Program-made: the position numbers and the translations under genes
The notes under the pieces: model-generated
What the model saw: only the letters and a program-made list of their open reading frames with translations
Databases searched by the model: none
Told to the model about the DNA's origin: nothing
NCBI GenBank assembly: GCA_965218555.1
Contig: OZ244625.1
Span: 3,410,001-3,474,000 of the forward strand
Source of the DNA: JAPPLB01 sp965218555
GTDB taxonomy: Bacteria; Acidobacteriota; Terriglobia; Bryobacterales; UBA6623
DNA: 64,000 nt
Direction of reading: 5' to 3'
Shown here: positions 17,788-27,940 of the stretch, in pieces
Layout of the letters: each line of letters opens with the position of its first letter
Numbering within the stretch: position 1 is the stretch's first letter

Positions 17788-18388
17788 GAACTAGGCTTCC
17801 CTCCCTGCGTCAGGCCGGCTCGCCGGCGCCCTCGCCGGAATGCCGGATGCCGCGCCCGTCACCGCCCTGCTACCGGGCTGCTCAGCGTGCGAGCCGGGGC
17901 CTCCCGAGCCGGACCTTTCGACGGAGTCAGTGTAATCGCTCGGCGGCTCCCAAGGCAACCGCCAGGCCGCCCCAAGCAGGCCCCGGCCAAGACCCAGGGG
18001 CTCCACGGGCTCTTTGCGTCCCGCCGCGGGTGGGAGGCGTCGTGCCGGCGTCCCCCTTCCCCAAAACAGTCCCGCAAATCTGAGCCTGGATGTCTTGCTG
18101 GGATCAAGTCGTCGGCGGTGAGAATTCCTGCGGGGGCCGGACCAGCATAGACAGGTCAGTCCCGCTGAAAGGCGGCCCTTGCAAACGCGGGGCAGCTTGC
18201 TGTGCGGCCACCCAAGCCTCGAGCGCCGCCGGATATGCAAAACCGATCGAGCTTGGATAGCTGCTCACAACCCTCTGCCTGACCCTTCTCGACTTCGAAG
18301 TCGTAGGCCCCGGACATGATTGATTTGGTCAACAGGTGTGTAAAGGAAAGTGAGTGACCAGATGAGCATCCGTCGCTTGCAGCGAATA
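17788..18388. other. intergenic region without a convincing gene
   Basis: About 600 bases between the cache protein and the WD40 gene, both on the minus strand. Open frames here have biased arginine/proline/serine translations typical of non-coding GC-rich DNA. No RNA gene or strong repeat was recognised. It may contain the promoter for the cache-domain gene. Confidence 0.5.
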
Positions 18389-21300
18389 CTACGGCGAGGC
18401 GACGGACATCACCACATCCGTTGGGCTGGACTCTCCCTGGATGGTGACCGAGACGGGAGTCTTGTCTCCGGTTGTGGCGGTGTCCGGGATCCGAACCTGG
18501 ATCAGAAAGACCCCGACAAGAGCTGGAACCATGCCGGCAGAGATCACTTCCGCAGCACTGCCTCCAATCGTGACCGACACGTCTTCGATCCGATGTGCGC
18601 CTATTACCGGAGACGTTTGACCGGTGCCAATGGGGGGCGACGTCTCTCCCTGCCCGGTGCCAAACAGGATGACCGATTCTCCCAGCCGCGCGGGCTTCGA
18701 CGCACTGATAAACTGGCCACCCTCGTTGAGGACAAGGGCGGACCTGCTTCCCGCTATCAAGAACAACGCCGGCCGAGCGGGCGAGACGGCAAGTGTCGCA
18801 CGAGGGCTGTCAATGCCGCCATATGAGATTGCCAGCCGCACGTTGGAGCGACCTGCAATCTCGTAGGGAACCTGTGCGTAGATTTGTTCCTCTTGCACGT
18901 ATAAGAGCGGAATTGGCTCCCCGTCGAGCAACACTCTTACATTCTCCAGGGCGACCGGCAGACGACCCGTGTCGGGGTCAACGGCTCCCCGGGCGGGTGT
19001 TTCAGGACCCAGGCCGGCGCCGAAGATGTTTATGATTTCCCCGGGGGCGACCGGCCCCGAGGCGAAACTGGCGGCATGGACTACAGCGTCGCTGGTGAAA
19101 CGGGGGCCCACCGACCACACCGCGGCGCCTCCGGACCCAAAGCCGGCGATCCGGGACCCGTCAGGCGAGAATACAACACCGCTCCCCCCTCCGAGGAAAA
19201 TTGTCAGCAAATCACCGGTCATGGCATCCCACATCCAGGTTGTCCCGCCGCGACTCGCGCCCGCCAGGCGCCGCCCATTCTCGGAGAATGCAGCAGATAC
19301 GAAAGGGAATCTATCTCCATCCAACGTGAGCAGTGCCCCGCCGGTACGGGCATCCCAAACGTGCAACGAGCGGGATCGGCCGCCATACGTCACTACTCGT
19401 TTGCCATCCGGGGAGAACCTTGCGCCGACTCGGCTTCCAGATGTCGCCAAGCTGACAAGTTCTACGCCTGTTTCTGCGTTCCACACCTGGACTCTGTGTC
19501 TGGCAAACTGTCCGTCGATGGTAAGCAGCAACGAGCCATCGGAGGATTCTTCCAGGTAGCCAGCACCTCTTTCCGGAGTCAGGGAGAGCAGGGTTTCACC
19601 CGAGGCCCAATCCAATACTGTTGCTCCGTTGTTCGAAGCAATCAGCAAGCGTTCCCCGTCGTGCGACCAGGCCGCATACTTGTACTCCGTGTCCGCCGTC
19701 CCGCTGTCCGGATAGAATTCCAGAGGCCGTGATTCGATGTTGTCAAGGTCCCAGACTGTGATGAAAGAGTATCTCGCCGTGGCGATGCGCCGGCCATCCG
19801 GGGACCAGGCCGCGGAATTGACTTGGCTGTCGAGCGTAATCCCGGCTCCGCCCTGTGTCGCATGATCCCAGAGTTCGACAACGTTGTAGGACAGCGAATC
19901 CGAGATCGTAAGAAAACGGTCTCCGCGGGGTGAATACGACACTCGTTCGACGGGGCGTCTGGGTGGCCTCAAGCGAGAAACCGGTTCAACGCGTTCCGGC
20001 AACTCGTAGAGTTGCATGCCCGTCCCCGCATCCCAGGCCCTGACCGAGCCGTCTCTACCCGATGTGACGATGTGGGTTCCATCGGGCGCGTAGTCCAGCG
20101 ACAAGACGGCTCCATGTTGGTGGCCCTCGAAGCGGGCCACTTCCCGGTCTGTGGCGCGGTCCCAGACGATTGCTCTGCCGTCATCGCCTGCCGCCGCGAA
20201 TTGGCTCCCGTCCGGGGACCATTCAACGGCCTCAACGCTATTGAGAAAGATGTCGAGATTCAGCAACTGCGTCCCAGTTTCGACATCCCATACCTTCGCG
20301 GTGCCGTCCAGTCCCGCACTGGCGATGTAGCGTCCGTCTGGTGAAAAGTCTATATCGGTGATTGATCCGTTATGGGGTACGAAAGTAGAGTTCTCAGGAC
20401 CGGGATACCACTCGACCAGTTGTTGGCCGGACTCGACATCCCACACGCGCAACGTCGACGGTTGCGCCACCGCGATGCGCTTGTCGTCAGGCGAGAAAGC
20501 TATTCTATCGATCGGGCTTCCGGGACCGATTCGGAAATTCGATTCGTTTTCCAGCGCATGCACCAACTTCCATTCCCGCGTATCCCATACTTTCACCAAG
20601 CTATCGTTAGCTGCTGTGGCAAGACGGCTGCCGTCAGGAGACCAGGCTAGCGGCCTTGCCCCCAATCCCGGCGCCGGATCGTGCGCCTGGAAGGCGGCAA
20701 TCTCCTCGCCGTCTTCGACCCGCCACACTTTGAGCGCCCCGTCCAACTGAAGAACCGCCAAGCGTGTTCCCTCAGGCGACCAACGGACGCCATAAGGGTA
20801 AATGGTGGTGGATAATCCTTCAAAGCTGCGCAGCAATTCTCCGCTTGATGCATCCCAAACATTCACCGCTCCGCGTTCTTGTGACGCGATACGGTTCCCT
20901 ATGGGAGACCAGACGGGCCCACGCAGCCGAAACCTCTGATGTAGATCGAAATCGAGCAGAATCTCGGTTGTCGAGATATCGAGGATGCGGTTGCCGGATA
21001 AAGTCTCAACGTATACACGATCGCCGGCAGCAGTAACAGCAATGGTGTAAATCCTCTCTCCGTCGGCAAGCCGGATGACTTCCTCGCCGGTCCTCGAGTC
21101 CCAGATGATCAAAAACTCACCCGACAGCGAGAGGATGTTGCGGCCATCCGGCGGCAAATACCGAAGAAAACGCACTTCGTCACGATGACCGGCCATCTCG
21201 AACAAGGGAACGGGGCGAACGATCTCCTGTGCGCTAAGCAGCCCAACTGCACCCAGCACCAAAGCCGTCACCGTCCGTATCCAGAGGCGGCTCCTTGTCT

Positions 21301-21397
21301 TCGACCTCATGCTCCCGGTGTGTCTGTTGCCCCGAGGTAATCGGCATGAATGAAGGAACCGGGTCTTTTCGCTGCTCGGTGGGTGAGTCATCATCAT
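18389..21397 (-). CDS. secreted WD40 beta-propeller protein with C-terminal TIGR03437 domain
   Basis: 1002 residues. The start at 21397 is set by AAGGAG 7 bases upstream; a hydrophobic export segment follows near WIRTVTALVLGAVGLLSAQ, and a later ATG at 21310 is a possible alternative start. The bulk is a long series of WD40 repeats with recurrent SPDGxRxA and VWDxxTG turns (for example WSPDGSRLATAAND and VKVWDTREW), enough for two propellers. The last ~220 residues (ASGPVAPGEIINIFGAGLG, then LYVQEEQIYAQVPYEIAG and VILFGTGQGETSPP) look like the TIGR03437 domain that is expanded in Solibacter-type Acidobacteriota. Probably an extracellular or envelope binding scaffold. No enzymatic motif was seen. 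Confidence 0.88.
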   Translation of the reverse strand: MMMTHPPSSEKTRFLHSCRLPRGNRHTGSMRSKTRSRLWIRTVTALVLGAVGLLSAQEIVRPVPLFEMAGHRDEVRFLRYLPPDGRNILSLSGEFLIIWDSRTGEEVIRLADGERIYTIAVTAAGDRVYVETLSGNRILDISTTEILLDFDLHQRFRLRGPVWSPIGNRIASQERGAVNVWDASSGELLRSFEGLSTTIYPYGVRWSPEGTRLAVLQLDGALKVWRVEDGEEIAAFQAHDPAPGLGARPLAWSPDGSRLATAANDSLVKVWDTREWKLVHALENESNFRIGPGSPIDRIAFSPDDKRIAVAQPSTLRVWDVESGQQLVEWYPGPENSTFVPHNGSITDIDFSPDGRYIASAGLDGTAKVWDVETGTQLLNLDIFLNSVEAVEWSPDGSQFAAAGDDGRAIVWDRATDREVARFEGHQHGAVLSLDYAPDGTHIVTSGRDGSVRAWDAGTGMQLYELPERVEPVSRLRPPRRPVERVSYSPRGDRFLTISDSLSYNVVELWDHATQGGAGITLDSQVNSAAWSPDGRRIATARYSFITVWDLDNIESRPLEFYPDSGTADTEYKYAAWSHDGERLLIASNNGATVLDWASGETLLSLTPERGAGYLEESSDGSLLLTIDGQFARHRVQVWNAETGVELVSLATSGSRVGARFSPDGKRVVTYGGRSRSLHVWDARTGGALLTLDGDRFPFVSAAFSENGRRLAGASRGGTTWMWDAMTGDLLTIFLGGGSGVVFSPDGSRIAGFGSGGAAVWSVGPRFTSDAVVHAASFASGPVAPGEIINIFGAGLGPETPARGAVDPDTGRLPVALENVRVLLDGEPIPLLYVQEEQIYAQVPYEIAGRSNVRLAISYGGIDSPRATLAVSPARPALFLIAGSRSALVLNEGGQFISASKPARLGESVILFGTGQGETSPPIGTGQTSPVIGAHRIEDVSVTIGGSAAEVISAGMVPALVGVFLIQVRIPDTATTGDKTPVSVTIQGESSPTDVVMSVASP

Positions 21398-21729
21398 CTC
21401 GTTTCTCCTTGTTTGGAAACCGTTAGACCAGAGTTTGGTGGCGTTCGAGGATGACCATTCATTCGTAGAAAGCAGCGACTCTCCGAGCCGAGACATTGGC
21501 AGGCTCGGAGTGATGTCTGGTTGTTTCGCAAGGAAGATCGCTGCACGCTCCCACCGTCACATCATCGCCTCGGCCGGAAGCCCTTCATACCAGCAGTCAT
21601 ACAGAGTGACGAAAAGGGCCTCCCCGAGGCTCTCTCGGTCTCTGGTTTGAACGGCACAATAAGACCCTTGCTCCTTGGTTGTGACTCCGCCGATACCGTT
21701 CTGACTATACAAAAACACTGGCCTGCTTC

Positions 21730-24192
21730 TCAACGGAGGTAGATGAACTCGTTGGTGCTCAGGAGCGCCTGAGTGTATTCCGGCCACGGGGGGTAGCCCA
21801 GGGAGGCTTCTCGGGATTGGAGGAAGGTTATGGCCTGGTCGAGTTCTTGGGAGGTGGGGTTGCGGAGCAGAGTGTCTTGGTAAAGAGCGCGGATTTTCTC
21901 TCGGGCGTTTTTGATGTGGTGGACGCGTTGGGCGAGGCTTTTGGCCTGGTAGTTGAACCATGCGCTGTTCAGGACAAAAAGTTGCTGTAGCGGCGTAGTC
22001 GTAATTTGGCGCTGCGGGGTGTGCTGGGTGGCGTCGGGGTAGTCATAGAGCTGGAAGATGGCGTGGGGGCGTCCGCGGCTGATTTTGGAATAAACGGTGC
22101 GGCGGGCTTCGCATTCGGTGTCGACGGGGTCGGACGGGCCGCCCATTGCGAGGTTCAGTTCGCCGGAAACGTGTAAAACGGCGTCCCGCCAGGATTCGAT
22201 GTCGAGGCGGCGCGGGGCATAACGCCAGAGCCAACGGTTGGTGGGGTCGGCTTTGGCGGCGGTTTCGATATGGAGGCTCGCTTGGCGGTAGGCGGCCGAG
22301 AGCATGATCTCGCGGTGGAGCCACTTGAGCGACCATCTGTTTTGAACGAAGCGGGCGGCGAGGTCATTGAGCAGCTCGAGATGGGTGGGCCGCTGCCCCT
22401 GAGTGCCGAAGTCAGACGGCGTGCGGACGAGGTGCTGTCCGAAATGCCATCCCCAGACGCGGTTGACCCAGACGCGGGCGGTGAGCGGCGCGGCGTCGTT
22501 GACGATCTTGTCGGCGAGTTCCAGCCGGCCCGAGCCTTGGCGGAAGGGCTCGAGTGCGCCCTTCGACAGCACTGTCAAAAAACGGCGCGGGACGATGTCA
22601 CCAGGGTTGGCGACGTTGCCGCGGATGAAGATGGGCAGGTCGCGCGGTTGGCCGGGGCGTAGGTCGATCCAGGTGACAGTGGGTGTCGAACCGTCGATCC
22701 ATACGCCGCAATCGACCACGGCGTGGGTGAGAGGCGTCGCGTCTTTGGCAAGCACGGCTTCCAGATTTTCGACTTCTTTTGTCATTGCGCTGACTTTTGG
22801 ATGTAGCTCGGGCGCGATGGTGTCAAGTTCCTTGAGGTTGCCGACCATGCCTTTGATGCGATAGAGGCGTTCGTGGTCCCAAACAAGCTTGTCGGCGGCG
22901 GCGGGGTCCATTGCGACGATGGGGCGCTTGACGAGCCAGGTGCTGGCGAAGACGCCGGCGAGGGCGTAGTAGTCCTTGTTGGTGATGGGGTCGAATTTGT
23001 GGTCGTGGCAGCGGGCACAGGCGACGGTGAGGCCCATCAGACCTCGCGAGACGGCATCGACGCGCTCATCCCAGTCGTCGGAGGCAAGAGTCTCGATGAC
23101 ATCGCGGGAGAGGCGCGGGTCCTTGTGATACATGGGCGCGTTGCCGATGTAGCCGAGCGCGCGCATGTCGGCGGGCTCGAAGCCGGGCAACAAGTCGGCG
23201 GCGAACTGCATGCGGATAAATCGGTCGTAGGGGATGTCGCGGTTGCAGGCCTCGATGACCCAGTCGCGATAGCGCCAGGCGTAAGGGTGGGGGCGGTTGG
23301 TGGATTCGCTGGTGGGGTGGTCTTCGGCCCAACGAGCGACATCGAGCCAGTGTCGTCCCCAGCGCTCGCCGTAGCGGGGCGAGTCGAGCAGAGTGTCGAT
23401 GAGGGCGGCGTAGGCTTCGGGCGACGGATCGGCGGCGAAGGACTCCACCTGGGCGTAGGTGGGCGGGAGTCCGGTGAGGTCGAAAAAGGCGCGGCGGATC
23501 AGCGTGCGGGGGTCGGCGGGGGGTGAGGGTTGGAGGTTGTTCTCGTCGAGCTTGGCAAGGATAAAGCTGTCGATCTTGCTCTCGGTCCAATCGGGGTTGG
23601 AGGTCGGGGGCGCAGGGCGCTGCCTCAGGGGTTGGAAGGCCCACCATTTACGGCCTTCTTCGATGGGAGTGCCGGGGCCTTCTTGTTTGGTTTCGCTGCT
23701 TGTCGTCTCCGCCGGCTTGGAGGTTCTGAGGTCGACCGCGCCGTCAGCGATCCATTTTCTGAAGTCGGCGATGACCTTCTCCGGCAGCTTGCCGGTGGGC
23801 GGCATTTTGAGGTTCGCGTCCTTGTAGGTAAGCGCCTTGAGCAGAACGCTTCGCTCGGGTTGACCGGGGATGACAGCGGGGCCGGATTGTCCGCCTTGGC
23901 GGAGGGCGTCGCGGGAATCGAGGCGGAGGCCGCCCATGGGTTCATCTAAAGCAGTGGAGTGGCAGGCATTACAGTGCTCGACAAGGACGGGGCGGATTTT
24001 GCGCTCGAAGTGGTCGAGTTGGGGAGATTGGGCGGAGACCAAGCCGGCGGAAACAACGAGCAGGGCTGGGATGGAAAAAAGGAGGGCAGTCCGAGGCGCG
24101 CCGTTTGTTAGCGCGCAGATCAAGAAGCGCACTCGGGCTGCGATTCGAGAGCGTCGGGGGAAGCCGCTTGACAGCGGCCTTGGGTACGTCAT
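21730..24192 (-). CDS. PSD1/DUF1549-DUF1553 secreted protein with cytochrome c-like N-terminus
   Basis: 820 residues. A signal segment (LLFSIPALLVVSAGLVSAQ, about residues 38-56) precedes a planctomycete-type cytochrome c domain with heme-binding motif CNACH. The DUF1549 domain follows (WWAFQPLRQRPAPP, then RRAFFDLTGLPPT), and the DUF1553 domain occupies the C-terminal half (TARVWVNRVWGWHFG). Function is not established for the family, although such proteins are expanded in polysaccharide-degrading Planctomycetes and Acidobacteriota. A GAGGA ribosome-binding site lies 5 bases before the ATG. It follows a DUF1501 gene by 125 bases, its usual partner. Confidence 0.92.
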   Translation of the reverse strand: MTYPRPLSSGFPRRSRIAARVRFLICALTNGAPRTALLFSIPALLVVSAGLVSAQSPQLDHFERKIRPVLVEHCNACHSTALDEPMGGLRLDSRDALRQGGQSGPAVIPGQPERSVLLKALTYKDANLKMPPTGKLPEKVIADFRKWIADGAVDLRTSKPAETTSSETKQEGPGTPIEEGRKWWAFQPLRQRPAPPTSNPDWTESKIDSFILAKLDENNLQPSPPADPRTLIRRAFFDLTGLPPTYAQVESFAADPSPEAYAALIDTLLDSPRYGERWGRHWLDVARWAEDHPTSESTNRPHPYAWRYRDWVIEACNRDIPYDRFIRMQFAADLLPGFEPADMRALGYIGNAPMYHKDPRLSRDVIETLASDDWDERVDAVSRGLMGLTVACARCHDHKFDPITNKDYYALAGVFASTWLVKRPIVAMDPAAADKLVWDHERLYRIKGMVGNLKELDTIAPELHPKVSAMTKEVENLEAVLAKDATPLTHAVVDCGVWIDGSTPTVTWIDLRPGQPRDLPIFIRGNVANPGDIVPRRFLTVLSKGALEPFRQGSGRLELADKIVNDAAPLTARVWVNRVWGWHFGQHLVRTPSDFGTQGQRPTHLELLNDLAARFVQNRWSLKWLHREIMLSAAYRQASLHIETAAKADPTNRWLWRYAPRRLDIESWRDAVLHVSGELNLAMGGPSDPVDTECEARRTVYSKISRGRPHAIFQLYDYPDATQHTPQRQITTTPLQQLFVLNSAWFNYQAKSLAQRVHHIKNAREKIRALYQDTLLRNPTSQELDQAITFLQSREASLGYPPWPEYTQALLSTNEFIYLR

Positions 24193-24317
24193 ACAGGTCC
24201 TCTATGCCGCGAATCCGCTATGAGCTTCGCCACCCACCGACAGCGAATGTCCACCAGTCAAGAGCCGTAGCCCTGCGCGGCTTGCAGTCGCGTCATGCCG
24301 TGCCTCTACGGTTGAGA

Positions 24318-25703
24318 TCACGCCAGCAACTCCTTCAATACGCGGCCGTGGATGTCGGTCAGACGGAAGTCGCGGCCGGAGTAGCGGTAGGTGAGACGTT
24401 CGTGGTCGAAGCCGAGTTGGTTGAGGATAGTGGCATGCAAATCGTGGATCGAGACGCGGCCTTCGACGGCTTGGAAGCCGAACTCGTCGGTGGCGCCGTG
24501 GGTGACGCCGCCTCGGACGCCGCCGCCGGCCATCCACACGGTGAAGCCGTAGGGGTTGTGGTCGCGTCCGTCGCCGGCTTCGGAGACGGGCGTGCGGCCG
24601 AATTCGCCGCCCCAGATGATGAGTGTCTCGTCAAGCAGGCCGCGGCGCTTGAGATCGGTGATGAGCGCGGCGGAGCCCTGGTCCATGTCGGGGCAGCGCT
24701 TGCGGAGCTTCTCGTTGATTTCCTTGTGGTCATCCCAAGGCTGGCCGGGGCCGTAGTAGAGGTGGACATAACGGACACCGCGTTCGACGAGGCGTCGGGC
24801 GAGCAGGCAGCCGTTGGCGAAGGGCGTTGAGCCGTATTCCTGGCGAACGGCGGCGGGTTCCTTGCGGATGTCGAAGACGTCGCTCGCCTCGAACTGCATG
24901 CGGTAGGCCGTTTCCATCGCTTGGATGCGTGCGTCGAGGAAGGCGTCGTGGCCGGTTGCTTCGCGGTGTTGGCGGTTGAGCGCCGTGAGCAGGTCGAGCT
25001 GCAGGCGCTGTGCGTCGGGGCCGAGCTTGGCGTTCCGAAGATAGCGGATCATCTTTTCCGGGTCGGCCTGGGAGTGGTTGAAATGGGTGCCCTGGTGTTC
25101 GGAGGGCAGGAAACCAGAGCGCCAGAGTTGGCTGGCGCGGGGCGAGGGGCTGAGGGCGACGAAGCCGGGTAGGTTCTGGTTCTCGGTACCGAGGCCGTAG
25201 GAGATCCATGCGCCGAGCGACGGGTGCGTCGAGGCGATGTTGCCGGAGTGGATGAGGTTGCGCGCCGGCGTGTGCGTCGGGTTGAAGGTGTACATCGAGC
25301 GGATGATGCACAGGTCGTCGGCAACGCCGGCGAGTTTCGGGAGGAGTTCGCTGATTTCGGCTCCGCTTTGGCCGTGGCGTTGGAATGCGAAGGGCGAGGG
25401 CAGCAAGCCGCCGGTCATGCGTTCGGTGCGCAGGTCGACCGAATCGGGGCGCTGGCCGGCGTATTTATGCAGGGCGGGCTTGGGGTCGAACATGTCGATG
25501 TGCGACGGTCCGCCGGTGAGGAAGAGAAAGATGACGTGCTTGGCCTTGGGCGCGAAGTGGGGGCCGATGGGCGCGGTGGCGGCTGCGGTGCTGTCCGCGC
25601 CGAGCATGCCCGCGAGGCCGATGGCGCCGAATCCACCGCAGAGGGATTCGACGAAGGCGCGGCGGGTGAGAAGCGCGGGGCCGTTTTCGCGAAACTTGTT
25701 CAT
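24318..25703 (-). CDS. DUF1501 family secreted protein
   Basis: 461 residues from the ATG at 25703 (MNKFRENG). A twin-arginine-like leader, TRRAFVESLCGGFGAIGLAG, follows. The core has the sulfatase-like fold of DUF1501: HVIFLFLTGGPSHIDMFDPK near residue 55, SLGAWISYGLG, then WGGEFGRTPVSEAGDGRDHN near 365 with candidate metal ligands. A GTG at 25739 overlapping the tyrA stop (GTGA) would add 12 residues ahead of the leader; I consider it less likely. DUF1501 and DUF1553 proteins are commonly encoded side by side. The biochemical role is unknown. Confidence 0.9.
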   Translation of the reverse strand: MNKFRENGPALLTRRAFVESLCGGFGAIGLAGMLGADSTAAATAPIGPHFAPKAKHVIFLFLTGGPSHIDMFDPKPALHKYAGQRPDSVDLRTERMTGGLLPSPFAFQRHGQSGAEISELLPKLAGVADDLCIIRSMYTFNPTHTPARNLIHSGNIASTHPSLGAWISYGLGTENQNLPGFVALSPSPRASQLWRSGFLPSEHQGTHFNHSQADPEKMIRYLRNAKLGPDAQRLQLDLLTALNRQHREATGHDAFLDARIQAMETAYRMQFEASDVFDIRKEPAAVRQEYGSTPFANGCLLARRLVERGVRYVHLYYGPGQPWDDHKEINEKLRKRCPDMDQGSAALITDLKRRGLLDETLIIWGGEFGRTPVSEAGDGRDHNPYGFTVWMAGGGVRGGVTHGATDEFGFQAVEGRVSIHDLHATILNQLGFDHERLTYRYSGRDFRLTDIHGRVLKELLA

Positions 25704-25735
25704 GGCTGCGGCGGCTCTCTCGATTGTAGCTGGGA

Positions 25736-26587
25736 TCACTCGGAATGGAGCTTGCGGCGCAGTTGCCGGGCAGCTTCGAATTCCTCGGCGATCCGGGGGC
25801 CGGGGAGTTCATTGCGCAGCTCGGTGAGTTTTTCGATGTAGTGGTCGAGGGCTTGGGTAATGTTGGCGCTGTTGGTGGCGAGGATGTCTTTCCAGACCTC
25901 ATAGGGGCTCTCGGCGAGGCGGGTCATGTCTCGCAGGCTGGGGCCGGCGACTTGCAGTGAGTTCTCGCCAGTGACGTTTTCGGCGACAGACGAAGCGAGG
26001 GCCGTGGCGACAAGCTGGGGAAGATGCGATGTCCAGCCGACAATGCGGTCGTGTGCCGCTGCAGGAAGGACGACGGGGCGGGCACCGATCTTGCGAATCC
26101 ACGAGACGAATTCATCGACAACGGGAGCAGTCGGAAGTTGACCGTCGTGCGGGGTCAGGACGTAGGTTGCGTCCTGAAAGAGATGGGCTTCGGCGCGCTC
26201 GATGCCGCGCTGCTCCTTGCCGGCCATGGGATGACCGCCGAGGAAGAGGGCGCCGTTTGTGAAGGAGTCGCGAGCTTGATCGACAATCCGGCACTTGGTG
26301 CTGCCGGCGTCGGTGACGAGGGAGCCGGATGGGGCAAGCCTGCTGACTTCGGGGATGACTTTGAGGATGCGAGCGATCGGTTGCGACAGGTAGATGAGGT
26401 CCGACTGGTTAACAGCCTGGTCGAGCGGCAGGCCTTTATCGATGGCGCCCCGGGCCAGAGCGGCCTCGATGGTTCGGGGAGAGCTGACGCCGAGGATGCG
26501 TCCGGTGAAGCCGGCGGCGCGGAGGGCGAGCCCGAAGGAACCTCCGATGAGGCCGACGCCTACGATGCTGACGGTTTCAATGGGCAT
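25736..26587 (-). CDS. tyrA: prephenate dehydrogenase
   Basis: 283 residues. NAD-binding loop GVGLIGGSFGLALR at residues 10-23, an AGSTK segment near 98, and the catalytic-region motif GHPMAGKE near 118, all typical of TyrA. It oxidatively decarboxylates prephenate to 4-hydroxyphenylpyruvate for tyrosine. It follows a free-standing chorismate mutase by 67 bases on the same strand, so the two steps from chorismate are encoded together, here attached to trpA. The C-terminal ~40 residues are a charged helix (TELRNELPGPRIAEEFE). Confidence 0.92.
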   Translation of the reverse strand: MPIETVSIVGVGLIGGSFGLALRAAGFTGRILGVSSPRTIEAALARGAIDKGLPLDQAVNQSDLIYLSQPIARILKVIPEVSRLAPSGSLVTDAGSTKCRIVDQARDSFTNGALFLGGHPMAGKEQRGIERAEAHLFQDATYVLTPHDGQLPTAPVVDEFVSWIRKIGARPVVLPAAAHDRIVGWTSHLPQLVATALASSVAENVTGENSLQVAGPSLRDMTRLAESPYEVWKDILATNSANITQALDHYIEKLTELRNELPGPRIAEEFEAARQLRRKLHSE

Positions 26588-26654
26588 GCAGAACCGGTTT
26601 GGTGACAGAGGCGAAAGGGGTGAGATGTACGCCCCGGAACCTCAAGATGTCGGC

Positions 26655-26951
26655 TCACTCCGTGCGGGAAGAGACCGGATTTCGTTTTCGTTCGTGCTCC
26701 TGCAGGGCGCGCATCTCGGCCATAATCAACTCGAAGATGCGCTCGACGGCTGCATCGCTGAGCTGTCCTTTGTTGAGTTTCTTTAGTTTTTCGATCACTG
26801 CTTGCTCGCGCTTGGGCGAGAAAATCGGGATGCCGGCCTGACGCTTCAGGGGGGAGAGTCGGAGGACGCACTCAACCCGCTCGTTGAGCAGTTCGAGAAG
26901 GCGGCGATCGATTTTATCGATACGCGCGCGCCAGTCGGAAACGTCCATCAA
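26655..26951 (-). CDS. chorismate mutase (AroQ type)
   Basis: 98 residues, all alpha-helical. RIDKIDRRLLELLNERV opens the domain with the active-site arginine; the second helix has the SPKREQAVIEKL motif, with the conserved Arg-Glu; and the third has ERIFELIMAEMRALQ. It rearranges chorismate to prephenate. It abuts the trpA stop codon and precedes tyrA, which uses its product. The C-terminus ends in a short basic tail, with no fused dehydratase or dehydrogenase. Confidence 0.92.
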   Translation of the reverse strand: MMDVSDWRARIDKIDRRLLELLNERVECVLRLSPLKRQAGIPIFSPKREQAVIEKLKKLNKGQLSDAAVERIFELIMAEMRALQEHERKRNPVSSRTE

Positions 26952-27773
26952 CTATCTCCCGGCCGCGGCTTCCGCCGGAACCCGCAGGCCTTCTTTGAGC
27001 CGGGCGGCGAGATCGCACATGCGGTCGGGGAGGTCGGGTACATCCTGGTGCTCTTCGATGATCCGCATGAAAGCACTGCCCACGACGGCGGCGTCCGCGT
27101 ATGGCGCGAGCGCCCGCATGTGTTCGGGCTTCGACAGGCCGAAGCCGACCGCAAGCGGCAAGTCCGTCACGCGGCGGGTTCGCTCGATAAGCCGCCGGGC
27201 TTGATCGGAAACACTCTCCCGCTCACCGGTCACCCCCGCCCTTGACACAAGATATACGAAACCCGCACTCGATTGCGACAACTTGCGGAGGCGATCGTCG
27301 GGCGTCGTTTGCGAAACGAGGAAGATGGGGTCGAGGCGGTGCTTGCGCATTTCGGCCAGGTAGAGACCGGCTTCTTCGATATTCAGGTCCGTCAACAACG
27401 CGCCGTCGGCGCCAGCAACCGCGGCGTCGGAGGCGAAGCGGGCGAAGCCGTATCTCATGACCGGATTGAGGTAGGTGAAGATGATGACCGGGATTTCCGA
27501 GCGTTTGCGGAGATTGCGGAGGATGCCGAGAACCTTCGGGAACGTCGTGCCGGCACGGAGCGCGCGCTCGCCGGCTTTCTGGATGACTGGGCCGTCGGCG
27601 ATGGGATCGGAAAAGGGAACGCCGAGCTCGATGATGTCCGCGCCGCCTTGCTGGAGCGCGAGGATGAGCTGGACGGTGTGGTCGGGCGACGGGTCGCCCG
27701 CAGTGATATAGGCGACGAGGCCTCTGGTGTTCTCGCGGCGGAGGCGCTCAAAGGCGGAAGTGATGCGTTTCAT
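26952..27773 (-). CDS. trpA: tryptophan synthase alpha chain
   Basis: 273 residues. Cleaves indole-3-glycerol phosphate and channels indole to TrpB. The catalytic glutamate and aspartate are in ELGVPFSDPIADGPVIQ near residue 47, and the phosphate loop is GFGLSKPEHM near 210. It follows trpB by 167 bases and its stop touches the chorismate mutase start. Length and domain are standard. Confidence 0.95.
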   Translation of the reverse strand: MKRITSAFERLRRENTRGLVAYITAGDPSPDHTVQLILALQQGGADIIELGVPFSDPIADGPVIQKAGERALRAGTTFPKVLGILRNLRKRSEIPVIIFTYLNPVMRYGFARFASDAAVAGADGALLTDLNIEEAGLYLAEMRKHRLDPIFLVSQTTPDDRLRKLSQSSAGFVYLVSRAGVTGERESVSDQARRLIERTRRVTDLPLAVGFGLSKPEHMRALAPYADAAVVGSAFMRIIEEHQDVPDLPDRMCDLAARLKEGLRVPAEAAAGR

Positions 27774-27940
27774 TCGGATATCGGTGTGGCGAGATTCGCG
27801 GCCTGTGTGCTGGTGACTATCCGTCGTTCTTCGCTTAAGAACATACCGCCTCGATCGTCAATCCTGGTACGGCGTGAAAAAAGGTAAGAGGCGCCGAAGA
27901 GAAGTATTGTACTGTTGCGACAGCCTGTCAGCTGCGCGGG

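Noticed and set aside
17791..18240. 149-residue open frame in the 600-base gap before the cache gene
   Set aside because: Arg/Pro/Ser-rich translation with no domain, no ribosome-binding site and competing frames of similar length.
25736..25739. GTGA overlap suggesting that the DUF1501 gene starts at 25739 coupled to tyrA
   Set aside because: The ATG at 25703 gives the family-like N-terminus and puts the export leader closer to the start; the GTG start adds an unmatched segment.
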